DNA of 64,000 nt from Kiritimatiellia bacterium (GCA_030745755.1 JASLOA010000057.1:62001-126000), one strand, 5' to 3'; positions 27,197 to 36,487 are shown, numbered from the stretch's first letter. A program made the numbers and translations. Notes: a model not told the origin generated them from the letters alone.

Positions 27197-28198
27197 ATGA
27201 CCGAAGCAGTCGAGCTTCCGACACAGGATCTTAAGGGCCGGGACTGGCTGACGACGGAAGACTGGTCCGACGCCGAAATTGACACCGCCCTTGACCTCGC
27301 CGCCACGCTCAAGGCGCAGTTCAAGGCGGGGGTTACCACGTTGCACCTGCCCCACAAGACCGCGTTCCTGATCTTCTTCGACAAGTCCACGCGAACACGC
27401 AACTCCTTCGAAGCCGGCATAACGCAGCTCGGTGGTCACGCGCATTTCATCGATTCGGAGACCTCGCAAATCGCGCACGGCGAGAGCGCCAAGGACATGG
27501 GGATCATCCTCTCGAGCTACGGCCACGGCATCGCGATCCGGCACGATCTTGTGCCCGGGGAGGGGCAGGCCTACATGCGCGAAGTGGCCAAGTGGGCCGA
27601 GGTCCCCGTGATCAACATGCAGTGCGACGTGGATCACCCCTGCCAGACGCTGGCCGACCTGATGACCATCCGCGAGGAATTCGGCCCAAACCTCCGCGGA
27701 CGCAAGGTCGCCGTGTCCTGGGCGTACGCGCCCAGCTATATGAAGCCCATGTCCGTGCCGCAGGGATTGCTCATGCTGATGTCGCGCTGTGGCATGGACG
27801 TCGTGCTTGCGCACCCGCCCGAATACGGCTTAATGCCGGAGGTAATGGAGAAAGCCGTTGCCAACGCGCACAAGCATGACGTGAAGCTTGAGGTCGTCGA
27901 CAACATGGCCGAGGCGTTCGAAGACGCCGATGTCGTGTATCCCAAGAGCTGGGGATGCCTGGACCTTTTTCACGATCCTGATGAGGCCATGCACCTGGCC
28001 GCACGCTACAAGGACTGGACGTGCACCGGCGAACTGATGAAACTGACGAAGAAGGATTCGATCTACATGCACTGTCTGCCGGCGGACCGGGGCTACGAAG
28101 TAACTGATGCGGTCATCGACGGTCCCCATTCCAGGATCTACCCGGAAGCCGAGAACAGGTTGCATACGGCCAAGGCGCTAATGGCGCTGACAATGTGA
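27197..28198 (+). CDS. ygeW: YgeW-type knotted carbamoyltransferase
   Basis: 333 residues with GGGAGG before the ATG. The carbamoyl-phosphate loop is FFDKSTRTRNSFEAG. The other features are MQCDVDHPCQTLADLMT (the HPCQ motif) and the C-terminal YMHCLPADRGYEV. These fit YgeW, a transcarbamylase of the aspartate/ornithine family. In purine catabolism it works in reverse, phosphorolysing a carbamoylated amine (N-carbamoyl-2,3-diaminopropionate is proposed) to carbamoyl phosphate. Confidence 0.93.
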   Translation: MTEAVELPTQDLKGRDWLTTEDWSDAEIDTALDLAATLKAQFKAGVTTLHLPHKTAFLIFFDKSTRTRNSFEAGITQLGGHAHFIDSETSQIAHGESAKDMGIILSSYGHGIAIRHDLVPGEGQAYMREVAKWAEVPVINMQCDVDHPCQTLADLMTIREEFGPNLRGRKVAVSWAYAPSYMKPMSVPQGLLMLMSRCGMDVVLAHPPEYGLMPEVMEKAVANAHKHDVKLEVVDNMAEAFEDADVVYPKSWGCLDLFHDPDEAMHLAARYKDWTCTGELMKLTKKDSIYMHCLPADRGYEVTDAVIDGPHSRIYPEAENRLHTAKALMALTM

Positions 28199-28231
28199 TC
28201 AGCGTCGCCGAGCTGAGATAGCATACAGACA

Positions 28232-29173
28232 ATGGAAGATCTCGTCGTCATTGCAGTGGGCGGCAACGCCTTGATCAGGGACACGCGGCACATGACCGTG
28301 CTGGACCAGTACCGCGCGGCCGGCCAGACCTCCCATCACATCGCCGCCATCGTTCGAAGGGGGCACCGTGTGCTGATCACGCACGGCAACGGACCGCAGG
28401 TCGGCTTTATCCTGCTGCGGTCGGAGATCGCCAAGGACACGCTGCACCGTGTGCCGCTCTCGAGCTGCGTCGCCGACACACAGGGCGCGATCGGGTTTCA
28501 GATGGAGCAAACACTCGCCAACGAGTTGCATAGAACAGACGTGGACCGGACAGTGGTTGCGGTTGTCACGCAGGCGGTTGTCGATGCCAACGACCCCGCG
28601 TTCGGCGATCCGCGCAAACCCGTCGGGCCGTTTCTTTCCAGGGAGGAAGCGGAGAAACACCGCGATAGCGACGGGTGGGTAGTGGGCGAAGACGCTGGAC
28701 GAGGATGGCGCCGGATGGTGGCATCGCCGCGGCCGCTGGAGATCGTTGAAGAAAGCGCCATTGGTACGCTGCTCGAAAGCGGCAGTGTCGTGATAGCAGC
28801 CGGGGGAGGGGGGGTGCCGGTGACCAGGGACGCGGACGGCTGTTTGCGGGCCTGCGACGCGGTCATTGACAAGGATTTCACGTCGGCGCTGCTCGCCGGG
28901 CGGCTGGGCGCGGATGTCCTGATCATCGCGACCAAGGTGGGGCATGTCGCGCTTGGGTTCGGCACAGAGCATCAGCGCCCGATTGAGCGGATGACGGTCG
29001 CGGAAGCCGAGAGCTACCTGGCAGGCGGCGAGTTTGCCGTGGGGAGTATGAGACCCAAGATCGAGGCCTCGCTTGAGTTCCTGCGCGCGGGCGGCAAGCG
29101 CGTGATCATCACGTGTCCCGAAGACCTGGTAGACGCGATCGACGGCAGGGCGGGCACGGAGATAGCAGCATGA
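28232..29173 (+). CDS. arcC: Carbamate kinase
   Basis: 313 residues of the amino-acid-kinase fold. It has VIAVGGNALIRD at the N-terminus, LITHGNGPQVGFILLR, VVTQAVVDANDPAF, GWRRMVASPRPLEIVE, and VIDKDFTSALLAGRLGAD. It converts carbamoyl phosphate and ADP to ATP, CO2 and ammonia, the energy-yielding end of the pathway (E. coli YqeA). Overlaps the next gene by ATGA. Confidence 0.95.
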   Translation: MEDLVVIAVGGNALIRDTRHMTVLDQYRAAGQTSHHIAAIVRRGHRVLITHGNGPQVGFILLRSEIAKDTLHRVPLSSCVADTQGAIGFQMEQTLANELHRTDVDRTVVAVVTQAVVDANDPAFGDPRKPVGPFLSREEAEKHRDSDGWVVGEDAGRGWRRMVASPRPLEIVEESAIGTLLESGSVVIAAGGGGVPVTRDADGCLRACDAVIDKDFTSALLAGRLGADVLIIATKVGHVALGFGTEHQRPIERMTVAEAESYLAGGEFAVGSMRPKIEASLEFLRAGGKRVIITCPEDLVDAIDGRAGTEIAA

Positions 29174-30432
29174 CTTACATGACGGGGTATCGGTGCACGC
29201 GCTGTGATGCCGAGTATGGCGTGGATGAAGACTCGTTCATCTGTCCGACTTGCAGCGGCAATCTCAGTCTCTTGTACGATTACGGGCGGCTGCGCGAGTT
29301 GGCCGGCTCCGGTGGGCTATTCGGACGGCCCGGCGACGGCATCCTGCGATTTCGCCCGCTTCTGCCCCTGGGAGCGCAGTGCGATCTTCATCTTCATGTC
29401 GGCGACACGCCGTTGCAGATGGCGGCGCGGCTTGGTGAACGGATCGGTGTGCCGCGCCTCTATCTCAAGAACGATACGGTGAACCCAAGCGCTTCGTTCA
29501 AGGATCGTGCCGGGGCGGTGGCCCTGCTGCGGGCCCGCAAGATGGGCGCGGACGTCATCGCCTGTGCCTCCACCGGGAATGCCGGCAGCTCGATGGCCTG
29601 CCTGGCCGCGAGCGAAGACGTGTCTTGCGTGGTCTTTGTTCCCGCCTCAGCACCGGAGCCGAAGCTGACACAACTACTCTCTTTCGGTGCGAAGGTGCTG
29701 GCCGTGGACGGCAGCTACGACCAGGCTTACGACCTCTGCGCTGCGGCTTGCAGGCGGAAGGGATGGTTCAATCGCAATACCGGCAGCAATCCATTCACGC
29801 GCGAAGGCAAGAAGACTTGCAGCTACGAGATATGGGAGCAGCTCGGCGAGCGCGTTCCCGACTGGATCGTGGTGCCTACGGGTGACGGCAACATCATCAG
29901 CGGGATCTGGAAGGGGATGCTCGAGCTGCGCGAGATTGGACTCTCCGAGCGGCTGCCGAAACTGCTGTGCGCCCAGTCCGAATCGAGTGCGGCAGTCGGG
30001 CGAACCGTGCGGGCCGTGCAGGAATCCGGCTCGCCGGGAGAGACGCTGGACTGGACCAGGATCGAGGTGGAGAATGTTGAGGCATCCACCGTCGCGGATT
30101 CGATCTGCGTGAACCGGCCGCGCGATGGACTGGCAGCGGTGCGGGCCGTGATCGAGTCCGGAGGGGCGGCGGTAGCTGTCCCCGATGAGCGGATACTGTC
30201 GGCCGTGGGTGAGCTCGCCGCCGGCACAGGCGTATTCGCCGAACCGGCTGCCGCGGCGAGTTGGGCCTGCCTGAAGAAGGCGGTCGCCGATAAGGTTGTG
30301 GGGCGTGACGAAGAGGTCGTGTGCCTCGTTACCGGTAGCGGGCTGAAAGACGTGGGCGCCGTGCAGGACAGCGTCGGCAAGCCCATCCACATTGCACCCA
30401 CGCTGGAGGCGGTGGAAGAAGTGCTCGGGTAG
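29170..30432 (+). CDS. Threonine-synthase-like PLP enzyme with an N-terminal zinc-ribbon-like motif
   Basis: 420 residues from the ATG at 29170. Residues 8-30 hold CTRCDAEYGVDEDSFICPTC, a two-CxxC ribbon as in archaeal-type threonine synthases. The PLP lysine is in NPSASFKDRAG, and the phosphate loop is STGNAGSSMACLAAS. Ser in the xGSG loop is GSGLKDVG. Placement at the end of the carbamate-kinase operon argues against threonine synthesis and for catabolism of an amino-acid product of purines. Reaction not known. Confidence 0.82.
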   Translation: MTYMTGYRCTRCDAEYGVDEDSFICPTCSGNLSLLYDYGRLRELAGSGGLFGRPGDGILRFRPLLPLGAQCDLHLHVGDTPLQMAARLGERIGVPRLYLKNDTVNPSASFKDRAGAVALLRARKMGADVIACASTGNAGSSMACLAASEDVSCVVFVPASAPEPKLTQLLSFGAKVLAVDGSYDQAYDLCAAACRRKGWFNRNTGSNPFTREGKKTCSYEIWEQLGERVPDWIVVPTGDGNIISGIWKGMLELREIGLSERLPKLLCAQSESSAAVGRTVRAVQESGSPGETLDWTRIEVENVEASTVADSICVNRPRDGLAAVRAVIESGGAAVAVPDERILSAVGELAAGTGVFAEPAAAASWACLKKAVADKVVGRDEEVVCLVTGSGLKDVGAVQDSVGKPIHIAPTLEAVEEVLG

Positions 30433-30461
30433 CGCGCCCGGCGGGAAGAGGCGGCCGCCGC

Positions 30462-32726
30462 TCAGGATGACAGGTCGGCCACCAGCTCCATCAGCACCCT
30501 CTCCGGCGTCAGCGGCAGTATGTGTTGATCGGGGAGATCCGGCCGGAAAGCGCGCATGGCCTCGACCAGCGCGAAGAACGTTCCGATCCCGTACATGAAT
30601 GGTGGCTCGCCGATGGCCTTGCTGCCAAACGCGCCGCCTTCGTACTGCGCGTCCTGGATAAACTCGGCCTGGATCTCGCCGGGCGCGAAATTCATGTCTG
30701 GGATCTTGTAGGTTGACATCGAATCAGTCAGGAGACGCCCTTCGTCGTCGTACAGTAACTCCTCCAGCGTTACCCACCCGATGCCCTGTACCAATCCACC
30801 TTCCATCTGACCAAGATCGATCATGGGATTGATGCTGCGTCCCAGGTCGTGCACGACCCTGACGGCATCCACCTCGTAAGTGCCCCGCAGGCAATCCAGC
30901 GTAACTTCCGTGACCGCGGTTCCGGCCACGTGGTAGGAGAACGGTTCGCCTTTCTCGACGGCTTTGTCGAAGTGGATTCGCGGCGTGGCGTAATGGGCCT
31001 GGGCCGACAGACTGATGCGGTTCCTGTAAGTGTGCTGGACTAACGCTTCCCATTTCAGATCCGTGGCCTGTCCGCTTGCTTGGACGGTCTCGTCAAGTAG
31101 CGAGATATCATCCGGCGCTTCGGACCCCAACAGGTCAGCAGCCGACCTCACGAGACGCTGGAGAATTGCCTCGCACGCCAGGCGCGTGGCGTTACCGTTC
31201 AGGTCGGCCGCCGAGCTGGCGGCTGTGGGGGATGTATTGGCTACCCGCGCCGTATTGGTTGTCTCCACTCTCACGCGGTCCAGGCCGATCGAGAAGGTCC
31301 GTGCCGCGGCCTGGCGTATCTTCGTGTTCACGCCCTGTCCCATCTCGACGGCGGCGGTGCTGACGCCGACGCTGCCGTCGGAGTAGACGTGAACCAGCGC
31401 TCCGGCCTGGTTGAGAAAGGTGGTCGTGAAGGAGACCCCGAAACAGACCGGCATGAAGGCCAGGCCTTTCTTGCGCAGGGCATGTTCAGCGTTGAAAACC
31501 GAAACCGCTTCACGCATGACGGCTGTTTCCGGTTGGTCCTCGAGCATCTCCCAGCTCCGCCTGGCATTCGGACTCGAACAACGCATGCCGTAGGGGAACT
31601 CGTCTCCTACCGACAGGAGGTTCTTGCGCTGGACCCATTCAGCCTCTGCACCGGCCGCCGCCGCGGCCTTGCGGACCGCGCATTCCATGACAAACATCGC
31701 CTGGGGAGCGCCGAATCCCCTGAAGGCGGTATTGGGCGGCAGGTTCGTCCGGCAGGAGACGGCCGTGGCGCGAACGTTGGGTATGTTGTAGCTGTTGGTG
31801 GCATGGAAGAGAGTGCGTTCCAGTATCGACGTAGACAGGTCGGCGGCGGCCCCGGCGTTCTGGTAGAAGGTCACGTCGTAGGCCAGGATGTCCAGGTCCT
31901 TGCCCAGCCCGATCCGAAAGTCCGACGAGTAGGGATGGCGTTTGCCCGTACTACGCATGTCCTCGCGCCGCCGCAAGACAACCTTGACCGCCTTGCCCGT
32001 CTTCCAGGCCGCGAGCGCAGCCATGGCGGCCCAGGCCGTGGCCTGGTCTTCCTTCCCGCCGAACGCTCCGCCCAGGCGCAGGACATCCACTTCGACCCTC
32101 TGCATCGGCATTCCCAGCATGCGGGCCACGATGCATTGGACAACGGACGGCGATTGGGTGGCGGATTGAACGACAACCTTGCCGTCTTCGGCGGGCCACG
32201 CCACGGTTCCCTGGGTTTCGAGATAGACGTGCTCCTGACCGCCTGACTCGACGCGACCCTCCACAATCCATTTGCATCGATCCCATGCTGCCTCAATATC
32301 TCCGAGGGCAAAGGTCCGCGGCGGCGCGATCAGGCTGCCTTGCGCATGTGCCTCCCTGGGATCCAGAAGCGGTGTGCCCGGATCGATCTCCACCTTCACT
32401 CCGCGGGCCACCGACCGCGCCGTGGCGGCATCGCGGGCAACAACCAGCGCAATGGGCTGGCCGATGTAATGGACCTCGCTATCGGCAAATAGCGGTTCGT
32501 CGCGGATGATATTGCCGATCTGGTTCTCGCCGGGCGGATCCCCGGCCGTGAGGACACACACCACGCCTTCGCGGCTTTCGGCCGGCGATGTGTCAACCGA
32601 CCGAATCGTGCCGCAGGCGACGTCCGAGGTAACCACGGCCCCGAACAGTGTGTCCTCCGGCGTAAGACGGTCGTCGACATACCGCGATTCGCCCCGCACG
32701 TGCAGTATGGCGTCCCTGTTCGTCAT
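30462..32726 (-). CDS. xdhB: Xanthine dehydrogenase molybdenum-binding subunit
   Basis: 754 residues. The N-terminus has RYVDD and GQPIALVVA. The Moco region has EHVYLETQGTVAWP, LGGAFGGKEDQATAWAAMAA, and NTAFRGFGAPQAMFVMECA with the purine-positioning Arg. Further on are AAVEMGQGVNTKIRQ and GAFGSKAIGEPPFM with catalytic Glu. The eukaryote-type XDH arrangement (a separate FeS/FAD chain plus this subunit) differs from the L-M-S hydroxylase at 20.2-23.9 kb. The ATG overlaps the xdhA stop. Convergent to the threonine-synthase-like gene. Confidence 0.92.
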   Translation of the reverse strand: MTNRDAILHVRGESRYVDDRLTPEDTLFGAVVTSDVACGTIRSVDTSPAESREGVVCVLTAGDPPGENQIGNIIRDEPLFADSEVHYIGQPIALVVARDAATARSVARGVKVEIDPGTPLLDPREAHAQGSLIAPPRTFALGDIEAAWDRCKWIVEGRVESGGQEHVYLETQGTVAWPAEDGKVVVQSATQSPSVVQCIVARMLGMPMQRVEVDVLRLGGAFGGKEDQATAWAAMAALAAWKTGKAVKVVLRRREDMRSTGKRHPYSSDFRIGLGKDLDILAYDVTFYQNAGAAADLSTSILERTLFHATNSYNIPNVRATAVSCRTNLPPNTAFRGFGAPQAMFVMECAVRKAAAAAGAEAEWVQRKNLLSVGDEFPYGMRCSSPNARRSWEMLEDQPETAVMREAVSVFNAEHALRKKGLAFMPVCFGVSFTTTFLNQAGALVHVYSDGSVGVSTAAVEMGQGVNTKIRQAAARTFSIGLDRVRVETTNTARVANTSPTAASSAADLNGNATRLACEAILQRLVRSAADLLGSEAPDDISLLDETVQASGQATDLKWEALVQHTYRNRISLSAQAHYATPRIHFDKAVEKGEPFSYHVAGTAVTEVTLDCLRGTYEVDAVRVVHDLGRSINPMIDLGQMEGGLVQGIGWVTLEELLYDDEGRLLTDSMSTYKIPDMNFAPGEIQAEFIQDAQYEGGAFGSKAIGEPPFMYGIGTFFALVEAMRAFRPDLPDQHILPLTPERVLMELVADLSS

Positions 32727-34228
32727 GACAGCAGTTCCTCTCCGAATCGGCCAGGAAACAACTCGATGAAGTGTGCCCGGACAAGGCGGCCCAGCAACAC
32801 ACGCTTGTATTCCCCCGAGCCCCTGACGTCGCTTATCGGCGCGATCGCGGAACAGGCTTCATCCGCGGCACGGCGGATCGACTCGGCGCTCAGAGTCTGA
32901 CCGCGGAGGGATTCGGCGGCGCTTGCGAGGTAGAACGGGATCGGCGCAACGCCACCGGCAGACATATGAACATCCCGCACCACGTCATGCTCGACGGTGA
33001 TCATCATAGCGGAGTTGACGCTGGCGATATCGAGGTGCTTGCGGCGCGAGACTTTTTCGAAGTTGAAAAGGCTGCCGCCCGACGGCCGCTTGAAGCGCAC
33101 GGCCTCGACCAACTCGTCGGGTTCGCGGTTGAGTTGCTTGTACCCCGTGAAAAACTCCTTCAACGGCACGGAACGGCGCTGTTCCCCCGCGCACAGGATC
33201 ACGTCGACGTTGAGGGCCAGGAGGAGGATGGCCATGTCGCCGATCGGCGATGCGTTCACCAGGTTGCCGCCCACGGTGGCGCGGTGCCTGATGGCTACTG
33301 AAGAGATCAGCTCGATGTGCGGATCGGTGCCCGGAAAGAGCTCCTGCAGCATCTCCGACCGCGTGATCTCCTCGACTGGCGTAGCGGCGCCGATCCAGCA
33401 GTCCTTCGCCTCGATACGTATGCCGCGCAGATCCTCGCGCCGCTCGAGCAGGACCAGCCTGGCTTCCGAGACCTCTTCCGGGCGCTGAACGATCAGGTCC
33501 GTGCCGCCCGCTATCAAGATGGCATTTCCCGGGTCTGCTTGCCCGCCCGTGTCATCCATCTCTGGCGGCGGGGAGCTGCCGGCGTCCAGTTCCTGCCTCG
33601 GTAGTGCGTCTCCTGGAGGACCAGCGACCCCGCAAACCGGAGTCTCTCCGGACATCCCGGCCAGGAGTCGGGGCACGGTCTCGAAGTAGGCGGGGACGAC
33701 GCCGGACGAAATCATGGCTTCCAGGCGTGCCGCGGGTGAGTTCCCGGTGCCCGCAAAAGCCGCGCACAGTTTCTTGACGACGCGGCGTATCGAGAGATAC
33801 CCCGTGCACCGGCACATGTTGCCGGAAACGGCCGTGTATCCGGAGTCCGGATCCAGCGGCATATCACCCAGCAGGAATCCCGTCAGGGCAATCACGAAAC
33901 CGGGCGTGCAGAAACCGCACTGGGTGGCGCCTTCATCGACGATGGCCTGCTGCACCGGTGTCAGGCCGGGGCCGTTGAGTCCTTCGATGGACACCACGTG
34001 CTTGCCGGCGACCGTGCCGACCGGCAGAAGGCAGGAATTGATCGCGTAATACTCTACCCCGCGCTCACCAGGCGTTCCCAGCAACACCATGCAGGCCCCG
34101 CAGTCGCCCTCGCGGCAGCCCTCCTTGGTGCCCTTCAGCCCCACGTCACGCCTCACCACATCGAGAACGACTTCACCCGGCGAAGCCTCGCTGCGAATCA
34201 CCTTGCCGTTAAGGAGAAACTCGATCAC
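32723..34228 (-). CDS. xdhA: Xanthine dehydrogenase 2Fe-2S/FAD subunit
   Basis: 501 residues from a GTG at 34228 that opens VIEFLLNGKVIRSE; a GTG at 34315 would add an atypical charged extension. 2Fe-2S site I: GCREGDCGACMV and NSCLLP. Site II: QCGFCTPGFVIALT and NMCRCTGYLSIRR. The FAD part has ILIAGGTDLIVQ and RATVGGNLVNASPIGD. A low-complexity linker near 200-240 joins the two halves. It relays electrons from the molybdenum subunit to NAD+ or another acceptor. Confidence 0.92.
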   Translation of the reverse strand: MIEFLLNGKVIRSEASPGEVVLDVVRRDVGLKGTKEGCREGDCGACMVLLGTPGERGVEYYAINSCLLPVGTVAGKHVVSIEGLNGPGLTPVQQAIVDEGATQCGFCTPGFVIALTGFLLGDMPLDPDSGYTAVSGNMCRCTGYLSIRRVVKKLCAAFAGTGNSPAARLEAMISSGVVPAYFETVPRLLAGMSGETPVCGVAGPPGDALPRQELDAGSSPPPEMDDTGGQADPGNAILIAGGTDLIVQRPEEVSEARLVLLERREDLRGIRIEAKDCWIGAATPVEEITRSEMLQELFPGTDPHIELISSVAIRHRATVGGNLVNASPIGDMAILLLALNVDVILCAGEQRRSVPLKEFFTGYKQLNREPDELVEAVRFKRPSGGSLFNFEKVSRRKHLDIASVNSAMMITVEHDVVRDVHMSAGGVAPIPFYLASAAESLRGQTLSAESIRRAADEACSAIAPISDVRGSGEYKRVLLGRLVRAHFIELFPGRFGEELLS

Positions 34229-34417
34229 CGCAGAGTCCCCGGGTTGACGCGCTATTTCTTCTTCTGGAGTATCGTCGCTCCGCCGAGCTCGCCGAGACCG
34301 GTGTTCTCCAGGCACTGATAAGCAATCGCTCTGCGGGCGGGGCGGGCATATGCGCCTGAAGACCGTCCTGAAGCAGGGCTTTCATGGGTCAGAGGATGCC
34401 GGAATCGGCATGGGCAG

Positions 34418-34546
34418 TCAAGATCGGGCCGGAATCACGCTTGTGCCGAACGACTGCCGGGCCGATTCCACAAGTGGTTCTGCAACGACATCCTCGCCCC
34501 AGTCCACATCGAACCTGGCTGAACGTCTGATCATCTGAAATGCCAT
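34418..34546 (-). CDS. Possible 42-residue ORF
   Basis: AGAGGA lies seven bases before an ATG at 34546 that opens MAFQMIRRSARFDVDWGED. No homologue comes to mind. It fills the gap between xdhA and the next gene. The RBS is the only support; it may be the end of a lost gene. Confidence 0.25.
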   Translation of the reverse strand: MAFQMIRRSARFDVDWGEDVVAEPLVESARQSFGTSVIPARS

Positions 34547-34578
34547 GGTACGATCCTCTGTCGGGCAAGACGTTTGCG

Positions 34579-34848
34579 TTATCGGTTTGCATGTGGCAAG
34601 AGACCTTGCCAATGCGGTTCTGAGTTCCTCTGTTTGGCTATCTCGCGACGCCGTTCTCTTGAGTAATCGGGAAGGTGTTTCTTCTGCTCAGTTTCAAACG
34701 TGGTAAGCATCTCTTCGTTCTTGAAACCAGGACACGTGCGATGATGCCACATCGTCTTTGGCTCGGAATAGACTCCGCAGTGATCACCAAGGTTGAGGCC
34801 GCAGTCGTGACACTTGCGACATGGCTTGTGAATCGGTTTCTGCTTCAT
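34579..34848 (-). CDS. Small conserved Cys/His protein
   Basis: 89 residues with a strong AAGGAGG site. The N-terminal half has CRKCHDCGLNLGDHCG and WHHRTCPGF, a probable zinc-binding knuckle; the C-terminal half is charged (SRERRREIAKQR). Short proteins with this N-terminus recur in many Gram-negative genomes without known function. Confidence 0.65.
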   Translation of the reverse strand: MKQKPIHKPCRKCHDCGLNLGDHCGVYSEPKTMWHHRTCPGFKNEEMLTTFETEQKKHLPDYSRERRREIAKQRNSEPHWQGLLPHANR

Positions 34849-34993
34849 CCTGCCCTCCTTCTCGATGTCGGTATCAGTCCCTGTCGAACCGGCCAGACCT
34901 CATTATTATCCGCAACTATAGAGGGGGAAATCCGGGTCGTCGACAGGATTTTCGCTGCGACTCGCCCGCGGGGAATCGTATCGCAAAATCCTC

Positions 34994-35014
34994 AGGGGCA
35001 GGGGCAGGGGCAGG
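34994..35014. repeat. Short tandem repeat of GGGGCA units
   Basis: Three consecutive GGGGCA units upstream of the NYN-domain gene. A simple-sequence tract with slippage potential; no role is evident. Confidence 0.5.
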
Positions 35015-35107
35015 AGGGAATGAATAAAGGTATTGAGTGCCCTTGTATTCTGGAGCAGACTGGCGACGCTTTACCTGTCAACAGTTATACGTTCAGGGAG
35101 TCGCCTC

Positions 35108-35779
35108 ATGCAGACCAACTATGTGCTCATTGACTATGAGAATGTTCAGCCTCAGAATCTTGACCTCCTCGCCGGTCACGCGTTCGAGGTGCGCGTTTTT
35201 GTCGGGGCCCATCAGGCCAAACTCACGTTTGAGCTAGCCGAAGCGATGCAGCGTTTGGGCGAGCGTGCCGGCTATGTGCGGATCTCCGGCACGGGCAAGA
35301 ATGCCCTTGATTTTCATATCGCCTACTACCTGGGCGAGCTCGCGACTGCGGACCCGAAGGCTCACTTCCACATCATCTCGAAAGATAGGGGTTTTGATCC
35401 CCTGATCAAGCATCTCAAGGACCGGAAGATCAGGATTCAGAGATGCGTGGATCTGGCAGAGATACCGATCCTGCGAATGGCATCTGCCACAACGGCGGAT
35501 GAGAAGCTGGCAGCAATTGTGAAGAACCTGGCCGGTCGAGGTCAGTCCCGGCCAAGAAGACCCAAGACTCTTGCCAATACAATCACCGCTCTCTTTGCAG
35601 AGAAACCTGAGGATGCCGAAGTGACGTCGTTGATCAAGGCGCTCGAGAAGCGCAAACTCATTTCGATAACCAATGGCCACGTCTCCTACAATCTGCCCCC
35701 ATCATCATCGCCAACGCGGCCCGCGGGCTACGCCGGGCAAGAGAGGTCGCGAGAATCAGGTGCGCGTCGATGCTCGTGA
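35108..35779 (+). CDS. NYN/PIN-like domain protein
   Basis: 223 residues from the ATG at 35108 (AGGGAG seven bases before). The N-terminal 130 residues have the NYN/PIN nuclease pattern: YVLIDYENVQPQNL (metal Asp), FVGAHQAKL, GKNALDFHIAYYLGEL, and HIISKDRGFDPLIKHL (second acidic pair). The C-terminal part (residues 150-205) looks like a winged helix (LANTITALFAEKPED, LIKALEKRKLI). RNA cleavage or binding is inferred. Its last residues overlap no gene but abut the convergent nucleotidyltransferase. Confidence 0.78.
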   Translation: MQTNYVLIDYENVQPQNLDLLAGHAFEVRVFVGAHQAKLTFELAEAMQRLGERAGYVRISGTGKNALDFHIAYYLGELATADPKAHFHIISKDRGFDPLIKHLKDRKIRIQRCVDLAEIPILRMASATTADEKLAAIVKNLAGRGQSRPRRPKTLANTITALFAEKPEDAEVTSLIKALEKRKLISITNGHVSYNLPPSSSPTRPAGYAGQERSRESGARRCS

Positions 35780-35794
35780 TGTTGTCCACGAGGT

Positions 35795-36487
35795 TCAGGC
35801 GCTGATGTGTTCCCAGATGTGCTCCTCGTCTCTCCCGAGGAGTTCCTTTCGGATTGTCTTGCGCCAGGTTGCCGGCATTCCTGCAAGGGCTGCGCGGACG
35901 GCGGCCGCCTCCCCAGAATCATCCAGGGCTCTGAGCAGTGCGACGGCCTGGGTCCTGTCTTTTTCGGCCTTCTCTCGGTTCTTGCGTCGTCCGGCAATAA
36001 GTAACTTGTGCAGAGCGAAGTTGATAGGGTGGGGAAGGGTGATAGTCACGCCTTCGAATGTCATCTGGATAGGATCCTTCGCAAGCGCGTCCATGAATCG
36101 TAGCGGCTGTGCATTGACTCCCAGCTGATCGATGACAACCGGTTCGTCCGAGTCCCGTCCGCGAGCGGGTGCAAGGAACTCCAGAATCAACTCAGGGTGT
36201 TGGAATACAATCACGCCTCGCTCTCCCTTGAAATCCAACAGGAAGCCAAGGTCCTTCAGTAACTCGTATAGGTCCGTCTTCTTGTCCAGTCTCAGCGGAA
36301 TGGGGAAGAGGAACTCCATGTCACGGGTTCTGAGCGTTGGTAGAACGCCCTTGTCCTTGAAGTAGTCCTGGTAGAGCAAGGTGCACCAACTGCCAACCAG
36401 GAGAATCCTGTCGAGAATGCCTTCTCGTTTCAGGCGACGCAGCACCTCGCAGAAGATCTCATATTTCTTCTTTTCCACGTAGAACAC
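35795..36487 (-). CDS. GSU2403-type nucleotidyltransferase
   Basis: 230 residues. The active-site pattern of the MNT/AbiEii-like fold is seen as ILLVGSWCTLLYQDYF followed by RTRDMEFLFP, with Asp/Glu taking the metal positions. Later come ILEFLAPARG and LPHPINFALHKLLIAG RRKNREK. This type pairs with a short upstream gene and is probably the toxin-like or effector member of a two-gene module. Overlaps that gene by 29 bp. Confidence 0.75.
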   Translation of the reverse strand: MFYVEKKKYEIFCEVLRRLKREGILDRILLVGSWCTLLYQDYFKDKGVLPTLRTRDMEFLFPIPLRLDKKTDLYELLKDLGFLLDFKGERGVIVFQHPELILEFLAPARGRDSDEPVVIDQLGVNAQPLRFMDALAKDPIQMTFEGVTITLPHPINFALHKLLIAGRRKNREKAEKDRTQAVALLRALDDSGEAAAVRAALAGMPATWRKTIRKELLGRDEEHIWEHISA

